A stretch of 64,000 bases of DNA from Rotaria socialis. Its lineage: Eukaryota; Rotifera; Eurotatoria; Philodinida; Philodinidae. The stretch is from positions 248,001 to 312,000 of the forward strand of contig CAJNYU010004518.1 of assembly GCA_905331475.1 (NCBI GenBank). The letters run 5' to 3'. The first letter of the stretch is position 1. Every line of letters starts with the position of its first letter. Below the pieces are notes generated by a model that made no database searches, was not told the origin of the DNA, and saw only the letters and a program-made list of their open reading frames with translations. A program made the position numbers and the translations under genes. Of this stretch, positions 23,141 to 35,278 are shown piece after piece.

Positions 23141-24702
23141 TTTTGTTTGTCATTAAATAATCAGTAGGTAATCGATAAATCAACACGATATTGGATTATG
23201 TTGACGTTGACTGTTAGTTTCAATATGTACGCGGTATAATGTGGTTTCGTACTGTCGATGTCTATTACCTATACTTTGTCTATGGCGATAGAAGGTGATT
23301 TGTTTGATAAAGAAATGCAAGTATTATTTATCATAAAAACAAACGTTTTTCTTGTTTCCCTGTTAAATGAAAATAAACTCTTCAGTGAAACTGGAAAGAA
23401 AAACAAGGAGTAACATTACTTTCCTACATACAAAAATGAGAGAAGTGAGATAGATCAATTAAACCATTAATCATGCTTTATTGTGTTCTTTTTTTGTGAT
23501 AGTAATAGCTTTTTTTTAGTGTTTTTTTTTCTATTATGAAAAAAATGCGACAAATAAGTTGAAGAATAAATTGGGAAGTTAGATGAGAGAACAGCGAAGA
23601 AAAATGCAATGAAAAGAAGTCATTAAACGATACTCAAACGGAACTGGTTTTTTCTTCTTCCGCGCATTCAAATGAAAATGCAAAAAGTGAAGAAAACTAG
23701 TGTAAGTCTTAAAAACGACGAGAATAACCAATGAGAATATACTTGGATAAATTACCATTTACGTTTAAATTTCGAAGTAAATACATACAGAGAATATGAT
23801 TAATCATCAGATATTTTTTTAAGATATCGTACTTAAATCTTCCCAGTCGTTATCTTTTCATAGATCTATTTTTGCGCATAAAAACGTCAGTTGATCTTTG
23901 CAAATGTTACTTTAATTACAATCGTCTAGAATATGCTTTAATTGAATTCGATCCATCGAGATATTCTGTCAGCGGTGATAGCCTCAATGTTATGTCGATT
24001 TTAGATAAATAAATAACTATGACTACATATTAGTTGGATTTTTCGTAAAGTCAATATACAGCATAAAACATAATAGACGTTATCTTCGTTTATCTCTTCG
24101 TCATGGGATTAGTTTTAAAATATTGTTAGTTATTCTATTGATGTGGAAATGATTATTAGAACGTTTACAATAAAAGGCATCAATTTTATATGATAACATC
24201 TGACAAATTAAATAGAATGAATGATACGTGATTGAAATTACAGTAAAAAAAACACTAAATAACAGAAAGAAAGAAAGAAAGAAAAAGCTTCTTCTTGTAA
24301 CGTTGATTTTTAAGAAGATTGCTTACATTCATTTCATAAAAGTTAGTAGATCAAATTGAAGATTCAATGTATAATAATTGCATTCATTTAGTATGTGAAT
24401 TGAACTTCGGGGAAAAAACGAAAGAATCTCGAATACTCTTCACTGATGACGCGATGAATAAAAGACAACAAATATTATCTTTTTAAAACAGAAAAATAGT
24501 GACTTAATTGAGTATGGCTTTTTGAATTTTCTTTTTATTGAACTGTACTTTCTCACTGAAGAATAATGTTAATTTAGAATAACTCTTACGAGTGCAATGT
24601 ATTGATCCGTCTAAATTTTTGAATAAAAGATTGAATAAAGTGGAATACGAGTTTTTTTCTAATTTTGAAAATTAATATAATAAAAATCTATAGGAAAATA
24701 GT
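23141..24702. other. No gene seen
   Basis: About 1.6 kb of AT-rich sequence with a short gaaagaaagaaag simple repeat near 24265. No exon or element was recognised. Confidence 0.5.
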
Positions 24703-25182
24703 TTATAAATCTAATTCTGTCAATCCAACATGCTCATCTGGTCGTCGTCCAAGTATCCATCTAAATTTACGTTCTTCTTCTTTAATTGGCAAATCATTAA
24801 TGGAGGCATAACGTCGAGTCATTAGTCCTTGTCCATTGAATTCCCAATTTTCATTGCCATATGATCGAAACCAATTACCCAAGTCGTCATGCCATTCATA
24901 AGCAAAACGAACAGAAATACGATTTCCATCATAAGACCATAGTTCCTTGATTAAACGATAGTCAAGTTCTTTCGTCCATTTTCGCTTAAGAAACCCAACA
25001 ATTGCTTCACGACCATTGACAAATTCGGAACGATTTCGCCATCGACTATTTTCACTGTAAGCCAACGAAACGCGATCTGGATCACGACTATTCCAAGCAT
25101 CTTCAGCAGCACGAACTTTTTCAATAGCACTCTCTTTTGTGAACGGGGGATACGGGGGACGACCTTCCATAGATTGATTCAT
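24703..25182 (-). CDS. DUF1348 / SnoaL-like NTF2-fold protein, bacterial type
   Basis: An intact 159-aa single-exon protein. It contains the strongly conserved DUF1348 blocks: RPPYPPFT at the start, [75 protein letters not shown] and [20 protein letters not shown], ending in LGRRPDEH. Bacterial and fungal members are about 150-160 aa and have the cone-shaped NTF2/SnoaL fold; their reaction is not established. I start at the ATG complementary to 25180-25182 ([13 protein letters not shown]), because the frame is open further upstream only to a GTG. Such close likeness to bacterial members and the lack of introns suggest acquisition by horizontal transfer, which is common in bdelloids. A mariner element lies just upstream. 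Confidence 0.85.
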   Translation of the reverse strand: MNQSMEGRPPYPPFTKESAIEKVRAAEDAWNSRDPDRVSLAYSENSRWRNRSEFVNGREAIVGFLKRKWTKELDYRLIKELWSYDGNRISVRFAYEWHDDLGNWFRSYGNENWEFNGQGLMTRRYASINDLPIKEEERKFRWILGRRPDEHVGLTELDL

Positions 25183-25528
25183 CGTTATTAAACTACTAAT
25201 GTGATAGAAAATAATTAGAATAATGAAGTTCACTGATTCTCTTCTACTATATCGTTATGAATGTAGTCTACTGGATGATTATTTATTCTAAAATAGAAAT
25301 GAATTTCTAATGTATGAAAATACATGCCAATCATTTCAAAATTTCAATATGACTTTTTGTAATTCTTTACTATAAAAGATTCAGCCCCATAACATTTATG
25401 CATTCGATTTTTCTCGATTTTTGCTTATTTCTATGGATTTTTACCAGTATATGTATCGATAAAGTCAGAGCACGTGTAAGGTTTTTTTTCCGTTCTACAC
25501 AAGTGTTTGTTGAAATGAAAAGAAAATA
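25183..25528. other. Upstream region of the DUF1348 gene
   Basis: About 350 bp of AT-rich sequence between the DUF1348 start and the mariner left end. No gene seen; it presumably holds the promoter. Confidence 0.4.
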
Positions 25529-26944
25529 ATGGGTGCGGCAGGATAAATGGCGGTCTAGTATTTTTGCGACATCTTCCTTATTTCTCATCCGATTCGATCT
25601 TTTTTTTAAATGTGTGCCGTCTCCGCCTATAGCTCTACAAACCTACAAACCCTAGTCAACTCTCCCTAGAAAAATCCCCAGAGATTTCGTTATTTTGCGG
25701 GGACTCCCCGGGGAGTCGTCGGAGGAGAGTGGCTTAGGGAATCCCCATATTTCATCTAAATATCCAAAATAAATATAGATTTTCCAAAGATGAAAAGTAA
25801 AGACCTTCAAAAGGTGGTACTTTCAAAGTACCAAAAAGGTAATACTCCGAAACAAATTTATCATGATATAAACGGTGGGCTCCGTTTAAGAACAATCTAA
25901 AGGTGGCATCAAATGATCCGGCGGTCAGGCACTATCACATTACCAAAACCACCAGGCAGTCCTCGTTTGGCTCGAACAAAGGAGAACATTCAAAAGGTAA
26001 AGAGCCGCGGTTACGCCGGAAAAAAGGTATTAGCTCGAAAAATATCGATGGAGCTTGACATATCCGAGAGAAGTGTTCGGCGAATAATGAAAAACGATTT
26101 AGGGTTATATCCCTATAAAAAAAAGTAATCGAACCATTGCTTTCCGATGATCAAAAGCTCAAATGGAAACAATTTGCAAATTGGATTCGAACAAATTTCC
26201 GAAAAGAAGACACTTTGAAAATCCTCTTTTCGGATGAAAAGATGTTCGACATTGATGGTGTTTATAATACCCAAAATGATCGAGTGTGAGCAGTAGATCG
26301 TGCTGATGCCTATAAAAATGGTGGGATTCAGCAGAGACGAAAATTCCCACAGAAAGTAATGGTTTGGCTCGGTGCCTGTTCCAAGGGCTCACACATTTGG
26401 TAATCTTGGACGAAGGAACAGTCGATCACACTGTTTATATCGAAAAAAAGCTTCCTGTTGCTTTAAAATATGGGAATCAATTTTTCGGTAGCGACTGGGT
26501 CTTTCAACAGGATGGCGCCAAGCCTCACTCGCATCGGTATATCATTTATCACAAAAATGGTGCCGAGACAATTTTCCAACATTTATTGAGAAAGACATAT
26601 GGCCACCAAATAGTTCAGATTTAAACCCACTGGACTATTCAATTTGGGATCAGCTGGTCAACAACATCAATTGGAACAAAGTCTACTAAAAAACACTGAT
26701 TCAAGAATTAAAATCATCGGTTAAAAAGTTTCTGAATCTGTTGTTTCTGAAAGCTGTGCGTGTTGGACCAATCGATTGTATCGTCTTTATCAAAATAATG
26801 GAAATTATTTGCGTTAATAAAAATAGTATCATTTTGTAGAACTTTGAAAGGCAATTCTTTTGGAAAAAAGGGAGCCAAATCGGACTAAGAGTAAGGGAGA
26901 TATCGGCAAAATACTGACACCGCCATTTATCCTGCCGCACCCGT
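25529..26944 (+). mobile_element. Mariner-family DNA transposon, full length but dead
   Basis: Inverted repeats starting gggtgcggcaggataaatgg bound a 1,416-bp unit flanked by TA on both sides (25527-25528 and 26945-26946), the Tc1/mariner target duplication. The transposase runs on the plus strand from the ATG near 25790: MKSKDLQKVVLSKYQKGN, an HTH region (KKVLARKISMELDISERSVR), then the catalytic motifs ILFSDEKMFD, FQQDGAKPHSH and WPPNSSDLNPLDYSIWDQL. The spacing between the last two aspartates is about 36 codons as sequenced, close to DD34D mariners with a small insertion. Breaks: TAA before RWHQMIRR (25899), a shift after YPYKKK near 26127, TGA in NDRVxAVDRADA (26287), and further shifts near 26390 and 26540-26570. 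It cannot make a functional transposase. Confidence 0.88.
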
Positions 26945-27611
26945 TATCTCTCCTAAGCAGCTTATAGAAGTTTTGATTGCGATGACATAAAAGTCACACT
27001 CTGTAGATCACCACATCACTGCTTTCATCCAAGAGTTACAAACTGTTCAAAATATCATATTACATTTCAGATATCATTTTGATAAGAAAAAAAAAGGATG
27101 GATTCCTACTAGTAAACATCGTAGAAGAATTTTTGTAAGATTTCAGTTTATGTCAATTTCACTTTTGTTTCTTCAGATACTTCGCTGAAAACATAGCGTG
27201 CACTTGAAAGAATTAAATAGAATGACTGATCATCAATCTAGCAAAATTTGCCATAATATTCGACTTAGAATGTAGAGAAAGTATTATTATTTAAATGCAC
27301 CACTTTAAATTACCATCATAATTTCTCGTTACAGAAAAGGAGAATCTTATTTATATTGCGTAGTATAAGTTTAGTTTGATAAAAAATTCAATAGATTAAA
27401 TTTTATAGTTCATTCCTTTTATAAATGTCTCTAAACTTCTTTGTAATCCTTCTTGTTTCATTCGCTTTCAGTTAACGATAGTGATACCATCTTGTTGCGC
27501 ATGCTTAACATAAATGTATAAGATGAGGTTGATCACTTCTTTTCCCTCGATAGGCAGAAGAAATAAAAGAAAAACCATGATAACTATCAGCGATCTAACC
27601 ATGTAACCATT
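26945..27611. other. No gene seen
   Basis: AT-rich sequence right of the mariner. No exon or repeat recognised. Confidence 0.45.
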
Positions 27612-28125
27612 TTACAAAATTTCGAATCCGCCTATGATATATTCATAAAATGTCGCATATTGTTGGGAAAATATTCTTATTTGAATCCTTTCCCGAGGCT
27701 GCTCTTGTCCACATTCATCTAGAGCTGATTCAAAGCAGGCTCGAAATTAATCACTAGTGTAAGCTGAATACCACATAGCAGCATCGCCTGTAATACCACT
27801 TTTAATCCATTTCAGACAACGAAATCTATGAAACAAACAAAAAGTTCATGGCGCTTATTTTCGTAGGATAACGTACTTTCTCATTGTATTGTGGCTGTCA
27901 TAGCACCATTTACCGCACATTCCATAACTATCCAGTATAGGTCGTCGTGGATTCACATTTTGTGGCATTCATTCTATTGCACATTCAGAAATAATTGGTG
28001 GGAGCTCATTGAATTCTTCATAGAACAATGATTCAATAATTTTGAAATTCGACGGAGCTTGTAGTGGTACTCGATTATTAGTTCCCACAATAATAAATGA
28101 ATTCGCTTGGCATTTGACAGTACGT
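27612..28125 (-). pseudogene. Two-exon relic of an unrecognised protein
   Basis: Two minus-strand exons join through a good intron (GTACGT donor at 27876, ttgtttcatag acceptor at 27826). The first (28125-27877) reads VKCQANSFIIVGTNNRVPLQ, IESLFYEEFNELPPIISECA and then PRRPILDSYGMCGKWCYD. The second reads FRCLKWIKSGITGDAAMWYS and FRACFESALDECGQEQPRER. Each exon holds one in-frame stop, TGA at 27969-27971 and TAA near 27759, while the rest stays open and reads like real protein, rich in Cys and Trp. This suggests a recently dead gene of an extracellular or disulphide-bonded protein. I cannot name the family; the 5' exons were not found. Confidence 0.42.
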
Positions 28126-28494
28126 TATAAGTATATAAGTATATACGTATTTACGAAACCTTTATATATTCTTCTATGATAACAATAGATACCAACACAT
28201 AAGTGTGTTTGCTTTGAAAGTTTGAGAATGAATAGTAATGACACATGTATTCATATCATTATTGACCATTTGTTATTGCGAAACAATTTAACAAAACGTT
28301 GCTGATATATAAAATATCAGTTGTTGTCTCAAGATGAACACAAACTTTAGTTGTGTGGTGAAGTTGTCACATTCCTAAAGTTATTTTGCTCTTTGGATCT
28401 TAAGTTGTAAAAAGAAATGAATCTGCATACTAGATATTCCCGATGCGATCATTGACGCCAGATTCTCGTAGGAATTTTAAGCCATAGTTTACAT

Positions 28495-28701
28495 CAGTTA
28501 AAAATATTGTTCAATCAACATTGATAATGAGTATCGTATCTTCATGGAAGCTTTACAGAATGATATCATTGTGTTCGAACGAAGCCATCGCAAGAAAAAA
28601 GACAATATAAGTTTAATGGTAGTGGTCTTAATTGAACGGTGGCATTCATGTATTGGTGAAAAAGCTGTAAAGACGCTCTACACTTTTCGATGAAGCTTGC
28701 A
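28495..28701 (+). pseudogene. Possible beta-1,3-galactosyltransferase-like fragment
   Basis: An open frame reads INIDNEYRIFMEALQNDIIV, then a short disturbed part, then NISLMVVVLIERWHSC. The order acidic-helix, (H/N)DIIxxDF, N(L/I)(T/S)L, xRWxxxC is that of family GT31 galactosyltransferases just before the DxD motif. There is no start, no donor and no DxD part, so at best this is a relic. The match is weak. Confidence 0.25.
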
Positions 28702-30067
28702 TTAGTAACTCAAAATAATACATGATATAAATTGATTTGACTCCTTAGAAGAATACATTCAATCATGAAACTGCTTATCTTCGATGAATGTTAATCAAAC
28801 TATAAAGTATTAATACTATTACAGAGTTAATATGACAATATTAGCAGTCCTACCGTGTCATTACTATTAGTAAATGATCGAAAAATATGAGCAAGGATTG
28901 CGTATAAAATTGCATATACATAGATGCATTAAGTAAGATCATTTTTGGAAAATATATGAATCTTTTTAATTTCTGAATACGGATCGAAGAAGATCGGCTA
29001 TATCATTATTCTGGTCTCAGAAAATCAGTAATTTTCATGTTCGATATGAGTAAAACCTGTCTAACAGTTTGTTTGTGTACTACCATTTCACATAAAATAT
29101 GTCATTAATTAGATGCGTAAAACAAAATCTTTTGTTTTTGAACATTCATGTTTAATATAAGCAGAAATATATATTGTGAAAACTTAGAATCAACTTGATA
29201 TATCAGTTTTTTGCTTACGAAAGGGATTTTTAAAAATATCTCAGAACTAATACGTGATTCTGTTTGGATGCTTATCATCTTAAAATTAAAATTGCGATGA
29301 AAATGCTAGATGAATGAACTTAGAGACGACGTTTCTTAAATCCAGAATATTGAAAGTTGCAAAAGATAAATGAAATCGCATATGAAAGAATTCGAAGTAA
29401 CTGTATTCAAGTCGATATTTCATAGAGGGTTAGTTAATGCTTTTTAATCAAGAGTTTTGATTCAGAATAATTTAGAAAAAAAGCTTGATGCGCCAATTAT
29501 TATTATTAGACGATGTCATTCTTGATGACTACATTGATCAAGTTTCAATTTAAGAAAATGTTAAAATTCTAAAATGAGATAACTATTGAAAATTGCAAAT
29601 ATAAAATATAATGGGTTATTTTAAACAAGAATATCTTCACTTTTTCGAATATTATGCCGTCATCTCGTTTTTTCTTTATGAAAAAAAGCATTGAAGTGGT
29701 GATAGACACCGAAATAAACCAGTTATACTTAAACGTCATTTTAGGGATTCGATTAGAAAAAAAAACTTTTTTTGTCCAAGTCACTTTTGCATGAATTCCA
29801 ATCAATCTGTATGAGATGAAAATAATTAATTATATAACTTCGCACCCATTATACTCGTAAAGAAAATTCCCAAACAAAATGATATTAGTTTTCATCGATG
29901 AAGCTTGTGCTCCTTGTCCTTACTCATAAAAGCCATAGAGGATACATTTTTTTCTTTTTATATTCTCTTTCCACATCGATTTTGTAAAGCGTGTGTTTAA
30001 TGAAGCATATCTTTCTCCTTGTCATGCTCTTACATGCATACACTTTCATCAGTGCATATTTAGTAGC
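28702..30067. other. No gene seen; upstream of ELOVL
   Basis: About 1.4 kb of AT-rich sequence. A possible acceptor (gcatatttag, ending near 30062) immediately before the first ELOVL Met suggests a 5' untranslated or short N-terminal exon within this stretch that I could not place. Confidence 0.4.
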
Positions 30068-31061
30068 ATGCTCAAAAAACTATCACCGAAAGGATCTGAT
30101 CCAGTCACCGACTCGTGGTTCCTCTGTGGGTCGGCATGGCCAGTAATTATTATTACAATGGGTTATATTATTTCTGTTCATTATGGCAAACTTTGGATGT
30201 CAAATCGGGCCAAACCATTTAATCTTCGTTTACCTATTGTTATATATAATCTATTAGCTGTTTTAGTTAATGCATACGTTATTCTACTAGCAGTGCGAAC
30301 AGTAACTTTAAAATCTTATCGTATCTATTGTCAAGGCGTTATGCATGATAAAGAAGATATTTATTTAGCTAAAGCTGTCTGGTGGTATTATATTTCGAAA
30401 GGTTTTGAATTTTGGGATACATGGTTTTTTATTTTAACAAAAAAAAATTCACATATAAGTATTCTTCATGTTTATCATCATGCAACAATGTTTCCTTTAT
30501 GGTATCTTGCTACGTAAGTATTATTTCAAATTTAAGAGAAAAAAAAACAAACAGAATATTTCCTTTTTCCTTCTTCATCTTCGTCTGATTATTACTATTA
30601 TAGACGTTATGCGCCAGGTGGTGAAGTCGCATTGCCAGTTATTGTTAATGCTTGTGTCCATATTGTTATGTATTTGTATTATGCTCTAGCTGTTATGAAT
30701 ATTCAAAGAAAACAATTAGTACGAATTAAACTTTTTGTTACTGTGATACAGGTAAAATAAAAGATTTATTTATTGATAGTCGGCAATATTGTTTATTGAC
30801 GTTTAGATAAGTCAATTTGTAGCTGCTGCTATCGGATGTGTATTTCGATTTCATGCTATGCTATTTCAAGGAGACCAATCATGTTATGATTTTCCTGTTT
30901 TATTCGTTTTAATTTTTCTTACACATTCAACATCATTATTATTTCTTTTTCTTAATTATTTTCTACAAGAATACATTTGGAAACGAAATACGAAAGGTAT
31001 TCAATCAGCAAAAGACCATCAGAAAAAAAATGGTTTTATTAAACATGAAAAACATCAATAG
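30068..31061 (+). CDS. ELOVL: Very-long-chain fatty acid elongase (ELOVL family)
   Basis: Three exons (30068-30513, 30604-30751, 30807-31061) join in frame to 282 aa. ELOVL proteins catalyse the condensing step of fatty acid elongation from malonyl-CoA in the ER membrane. Visible family marks in order: DPVTDSWFLCGSAWPVI near the N-terminus, KGFEFWDTWFFILTKKN, the histidine box HVYHH (HxxHH), RYAPGGEVALPVIVNACVH and MYLYYAL, several hydrophobic helices, and a lysine-rich tail (KDHQKKNGFIKHEKHQ) compatible with ER retrieval. The start MLKKLSPKG is the first in-frame ATG; a longer N-terminus from another exon is possible. The length fits ELOVL1/4/7-like enzymes (270-310 aa). It looks intact. Confidence 0.88.
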
Positions 31062-32074
31062 AACGTTTTCTATTAATTTTATGAACTATTTTTTATCGAG
31101 AACAGCCTTTTGTTCACTAAAAGAAAATTCGATTAATAATAAAAATTCACAGATCAAGATACAGATTATCAGCAATGCTTGCTTCCGAATGCTTATTTTC
31201 ATATCTATGTTAAGTTAGCTTCTAAATAAATGTCACGACGAAACACCCTCGATGGACACTAAATGAAACTAAATTCAAATTTAGAGTTGAATTTCGTAGT
31301 AGTGATACTTCAAACATATTGTATACATCGAAATCATTTTTCGAATATGATTGCAGATAGTAACATACTGAAAATAATTTACAACCACGAATAGCCCAAT
31401 TAAAAGAATGCAAATTCTAAAATACGAGCATGGGCGATTTCAGGATGAATCAATGCCCAAATGTTTAACAGTGATCGGAGAGGTATATGCGTGTTTACGT
31501 AGGTTTCTGAATATATATATTTCTTTTCTGACTACAGAAAAATCTCAAACATGTTAGTTCCTTTCAAATACCGAGATTGTAAGAGTGATAGATGACTCAG
31601 AACGTTTTCTCCGTTTATTCGGCATTTTATGTTTGGTTAAGCTAAGATGTCTTTTTCTTTTATAGTAATTAAATACTAGTTTAGCTGTTTATCATTTCAT
31701 TGTTTGTCCTTTGAATGAAAAAAAAAGCATCAAAAGATTTGAATGTACTAAATCTAAAAACCGGTTCTTGTCTGCATTTTTTCCTCTATCTTAAACTAGA
31801 CGGTGCAGATCGATAGTGCTTCCAACAAGAATATATACTTGTTACTAATTAGTACTAATTCATTATCGCTACCACGAGTATGTTTTGTTTTACCTCACAT
31901 AGACTTCACTGTCGAGTAGAATAGGAATTTGGCTGCAACTAAAAAAAACGTGTTGCGATAAGACTATAAAGATACTTTAAATGTAAAATAAAATATATTC
32001 TTTCGATAAGAACAAAGAATATTTTATTTTTAATGTGAGCTGTTGTTAACAGATATTTATTGTTTATATAGATC
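31062..32074. other. No gene seen; intergenic between ELOVL and ART-LRR
   Basis: About 1 kb, AT-rich. A tttatatag acceptor directly precedes the ART-LRR start, so a non-coding 5' exon of that gene may lie here. Confidence 0.4.
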
Positions 32075-34178
32075 ATGGTCACAACACATATGAATGAAGT
32101 TGAACTGAAAAATCTGGTAGGATTTTCTGATTTAGCTGAAGAACCATTAGTATCATTTTCACCTATTCACACTTATGAACAAATGCCATTAGTAACGTTA
32201 GACGAAGCAATCGAACCATTATTAGCTAGTGTACCTGATGTTAAACAAATGTTATGTTTTGTCAAAGAAAATTGTCAAGAACCGAAAGACGGTTTAACAC
32301 TCAATGAATCAGCTTCGATTATGTTATATTCAATAGATTGGAAACCACAAGAAAATTCATTTAATCTGATTCTTAATCGAACGTTACGGGACGAAAATCG
32401 AGAAAGATTAAAACCATGGTACCTTTATTTAAAATTACTTATGAAGTCATTATCAAAACTTCCATCGATTCATTGTTATGTTTATCGTGGCGTACAAATT
32501 GATTTGAGTAACGAATATCCACAAGGAAAAACATTTACTTGGTGGGGATTTTCAATGTGTACTCGATCAATTGAAAAATTTGAAAAAAAACAATTTATCG
32601 ATGAAAAAAGTCCAAGAACTCGATTTAAAATCGAATGTCAATCAGCCAAAGATATTCGTAATCATTCATTGCATAAAGCAACCGATGAAATTCTTTTATT
32701 ATCAGCTCAATGTTATAAAGTTATTTCATCCCTGGATTCAGGTAGCGGTCTTCATGTTATCCAAGTCAAAGAAATGGATCCATATTCAGTTTCATCATCA
32801 AATAATGCTGATCGTACTTCATCAATTAATTTATCATTTAATCAACGAAAACCTTCGATTAGTATATTGATTCGGGAGGCATCATTCTGTTCAGTTGTAT
32901 TGAAATTAACAGTAAGATTATATGAATGGTTGAATATTTATTCTATAGTATGTTTCAAAGTATTCTATAACTTTTCAGTATAGTTTTGAATTGCTTCGAG
33001 GTCGAACCCTTTGGCATATATTTCAAGACCAATAATATTACTGACGGGTTAATTAGTTAGGTCGTTTTTTCCAGAAGATCAATAAGCACTAAATTGTTAC
33101 GGGATACCGAAAAATAATTTGAAGATCGACAGGTCCATCCCTTCATCCGACTGGAATTCCAGATATCTCTGATAGAAAAATCTAAAATGTTAAATGGAAA
33201 AAATATTTTTGTTCAGCAGAATCATTCGACTGATGAACCAAGGCTTAACATGCAATAAATTTTAATAGAAAATTTTACAACAAACAATCTCAGTACCTAC
33301 TTCACTCTAGATAATATTGTAGATCAGAAATGCGTAGTATATGCTGATACTTGAAATAAACCTTCGTTTTCGCCATCAGAGTTCTTTCAGAAATAATTAT
33401 TGATATTTTCCTATATATAACAAGATTATTATATTCATTGTTTTTGCTCATTATTTCTTTCTAGGGATCGTCATCATCATCATCAACATATCATAATTCT
33501 CATTTAGAAGATTTATTAACTCTATGTAAATCCGACTCATGTATTGATTTATCTGTACGTGAGTTGATTGATCAAGATATGCCAATTATTGTTCAACGAG
33601 CAATAATTGATAAAAAATGTAAAGGACTTTATTTAACAGGAAATAAACTTTCGAGTCAAAGTATTTCAATCTTATGTGATGGATTATATAATAATTCAAC
33701 ATTGGTCGAATTAGACTTATCCGACAATCACATATCTGATAGTGGTATTCAAATTTTAATAGATGTTCTTTCAACAAATAAGTCCATTCTTAAAAGACTT
33801 CATCTCGGGTCAAATAATATATCTGATCAAGCTATAAAATATCTATCGGATATGCTTAAAACAAATCAATCATTAACGCATCTATTGTTAAATCGTAATA
33901 ATATAAGCAATCGTGGTGTACATTTATTATCGAATGTTTTAGCATTACATAATCGTTCACTTGAAGTATTATCATTTTCAGCAAATAGTTTAATAACAGA
34001 TGTAAGTGTTGATTCATTAATTGCCATGCTTGAACAAAATAATACATTAAAAGAACTTGACATTAAATATTGTAATATGACAATAAGCAATAGTCAACGT
34101 CTTCAAAAAACAGCCAATGAAAAACATGGTTTTAAACTTTATACAAATCCAATTCAAAGTACTTGTTGTGTATCATAA
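32075..34178 (+). CDS. ART-domain protein with C-terminal leucine-rich repeats
   Basis: Two exons (32075-32911 and 33465-34178) join in phase 0 (GTAAGA donor, ttctttctag acceptor) to 516 aa. Residues about 30-240 form an ART domain of a second bdelloid type: helical lead LNESASIMLYSIDWK, CYVYRG with Arg138, FTWWGFSMCT with Ser160, then DIRNHSLHKATDEILLL. At the ExE site the first glutamate is replaced (TDE, 203-205), so arginine transfer is doubtful although the second glutamate remains. A Ser/Thr linker leads to five or six RNase-inhibitor-type LRRs (LVELDLSDNHISDSGIQ, LKRLHLGSNNISDQAIK, LTHLLLNRNNISNRGVH), as in NLR proteins, ending in STCCVS. It is intact; the LRRs probably bind a protein partner. 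Confidence 0.82.
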
Positions 34179-34301
34179 AATTTCTTTAGTTATTTTAAAA
34201 AAATGGTTTTCAATATAAATTATTTATAATAAAAAACAAAAGCGAGGAAAGATTGCATCGTATACTTGTGTTTCCAATCATGTATAAATCATATTTAAAG
34301 G

Positions 34302-34546
34302 TCAGCAGTGTCACATATCCAAAATTTTGGAGATGCCAACACATCTCCCGCGGGAGATGCCGCATCTCGCGCGAGAGATGTGGGTGCGGGTGTGGGGGAT
34401 GCGCATCTCTAAAGGAGATCTTACATCTCCAGTGGTGAATGACCGGATCTCCCGACTGTGGGTGTCACGTCTCCAGCGGGAGACGCAGCATCTCCTGTTG
34501 GAGCTGTGGTGGCATCTCCAAAATTTTGCATATGTGACACCACTCA
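34302..34546. mobile_element. Short GC-rich MITE with gtgtcacata inverted ends
   Basis: The ends are inverted copies of about 45 bp: gtgtcacatatccaaaattt then tggagatgcca on the left, and the reverse complement on the right (tggcatctccaaaattttgc then atatgtgacac). The core is GC-rich and built from agatg/catct and gggag/ctccc motifs that pair with each other. About 245 bp, no coding capacity. The superfamily and target duplication are not clear. Confidence 0.7.
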
Positions 34547-35270
34547 CGTATTGTAGCAAGTGACATGTTGAATACGAATGATACTGTCTTGTCATTATAC
34601 AGTATTTATATAGATAATCTTCAAGAAAAGTGGTCTGTACCGAAGATAAATCTCGATCGATAGTCATTGTTGAAGCAAAAAAGCATTTTATATGCAGTTT
34701 TCAAAGTCTCGATTTGTGGCACTATAGTTGAAAAATACAACTATCTATATTATTCTGTAGTTGATGATAATTACATTTTTAGCTATTGTAGATATGTGGA
34801 TTTGAAGGTTCTGCTTTTGTTTTTACTCGCATTTCTTATGTTCCCAGATTCTTTGAGCGTTGATTTCTGTCCAAATGGTTGGAGCTTAATAAATCTATTT
34901 CATCATTTCACGATACATTGCCTATCGATTTTGCTTAATCTCTTTTTTTTTTATTACTATCATAGTTTCTTATTTTCTTTCACTTACAATATACTAAACA
35001 ACAAATCCACATATATATTGATTCCAATGAATAAAAATTAACATCAAACAGCAAACATGTGTAATCATTCGGAAAGAACGATGCTATTGTTGAATTTCAA
35101 TCATATTTTGATTGGAATCTGGCAATATTTGATATAATGCAATCGGCTGTGATAAAAGTTTGTTTGAATTGAAAGACTGGAAGATTCATGTGAGTTGATC
35201 AATGAACAATTTTCTCATATCATTTCATTGAACCAATAAGATATATTCTCGCTGAAGTTATGCAATGTTT
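34547..35270. other. No gene seen
   Basis: AT-rich. A 124-codon frame at 34667-35041 starts at TTG, is rich in Leu, Phe and Tyr, and has no splice or family support. Confidence 0.45.
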
Positions 35271-35278
35271 TAGTAAAC

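Noticed and set aside
24703-25233. Longer N-terminus of the DUF1348 protein with a signal-like stretch ([12 protein letters not shown])
   Set aside because: The extension begins at GTG, not ATG, and bacterial relatives start close to MxxRPPYPP; the ATG at 25182 is preferred.
34253-34667. Open frames of 60-118 codons in the GC-rich block near 34.4 kb
   Set aside because: They run through a short MITE made of palindromic agatg/catct motifs; frames are open because of base composition.
34667-35041. 124-codon hydrophobic frame
   Set aside because: TTG start, Leu/Phe/Tyr bias typical of AT-rich DNA, no splice signals or homology.
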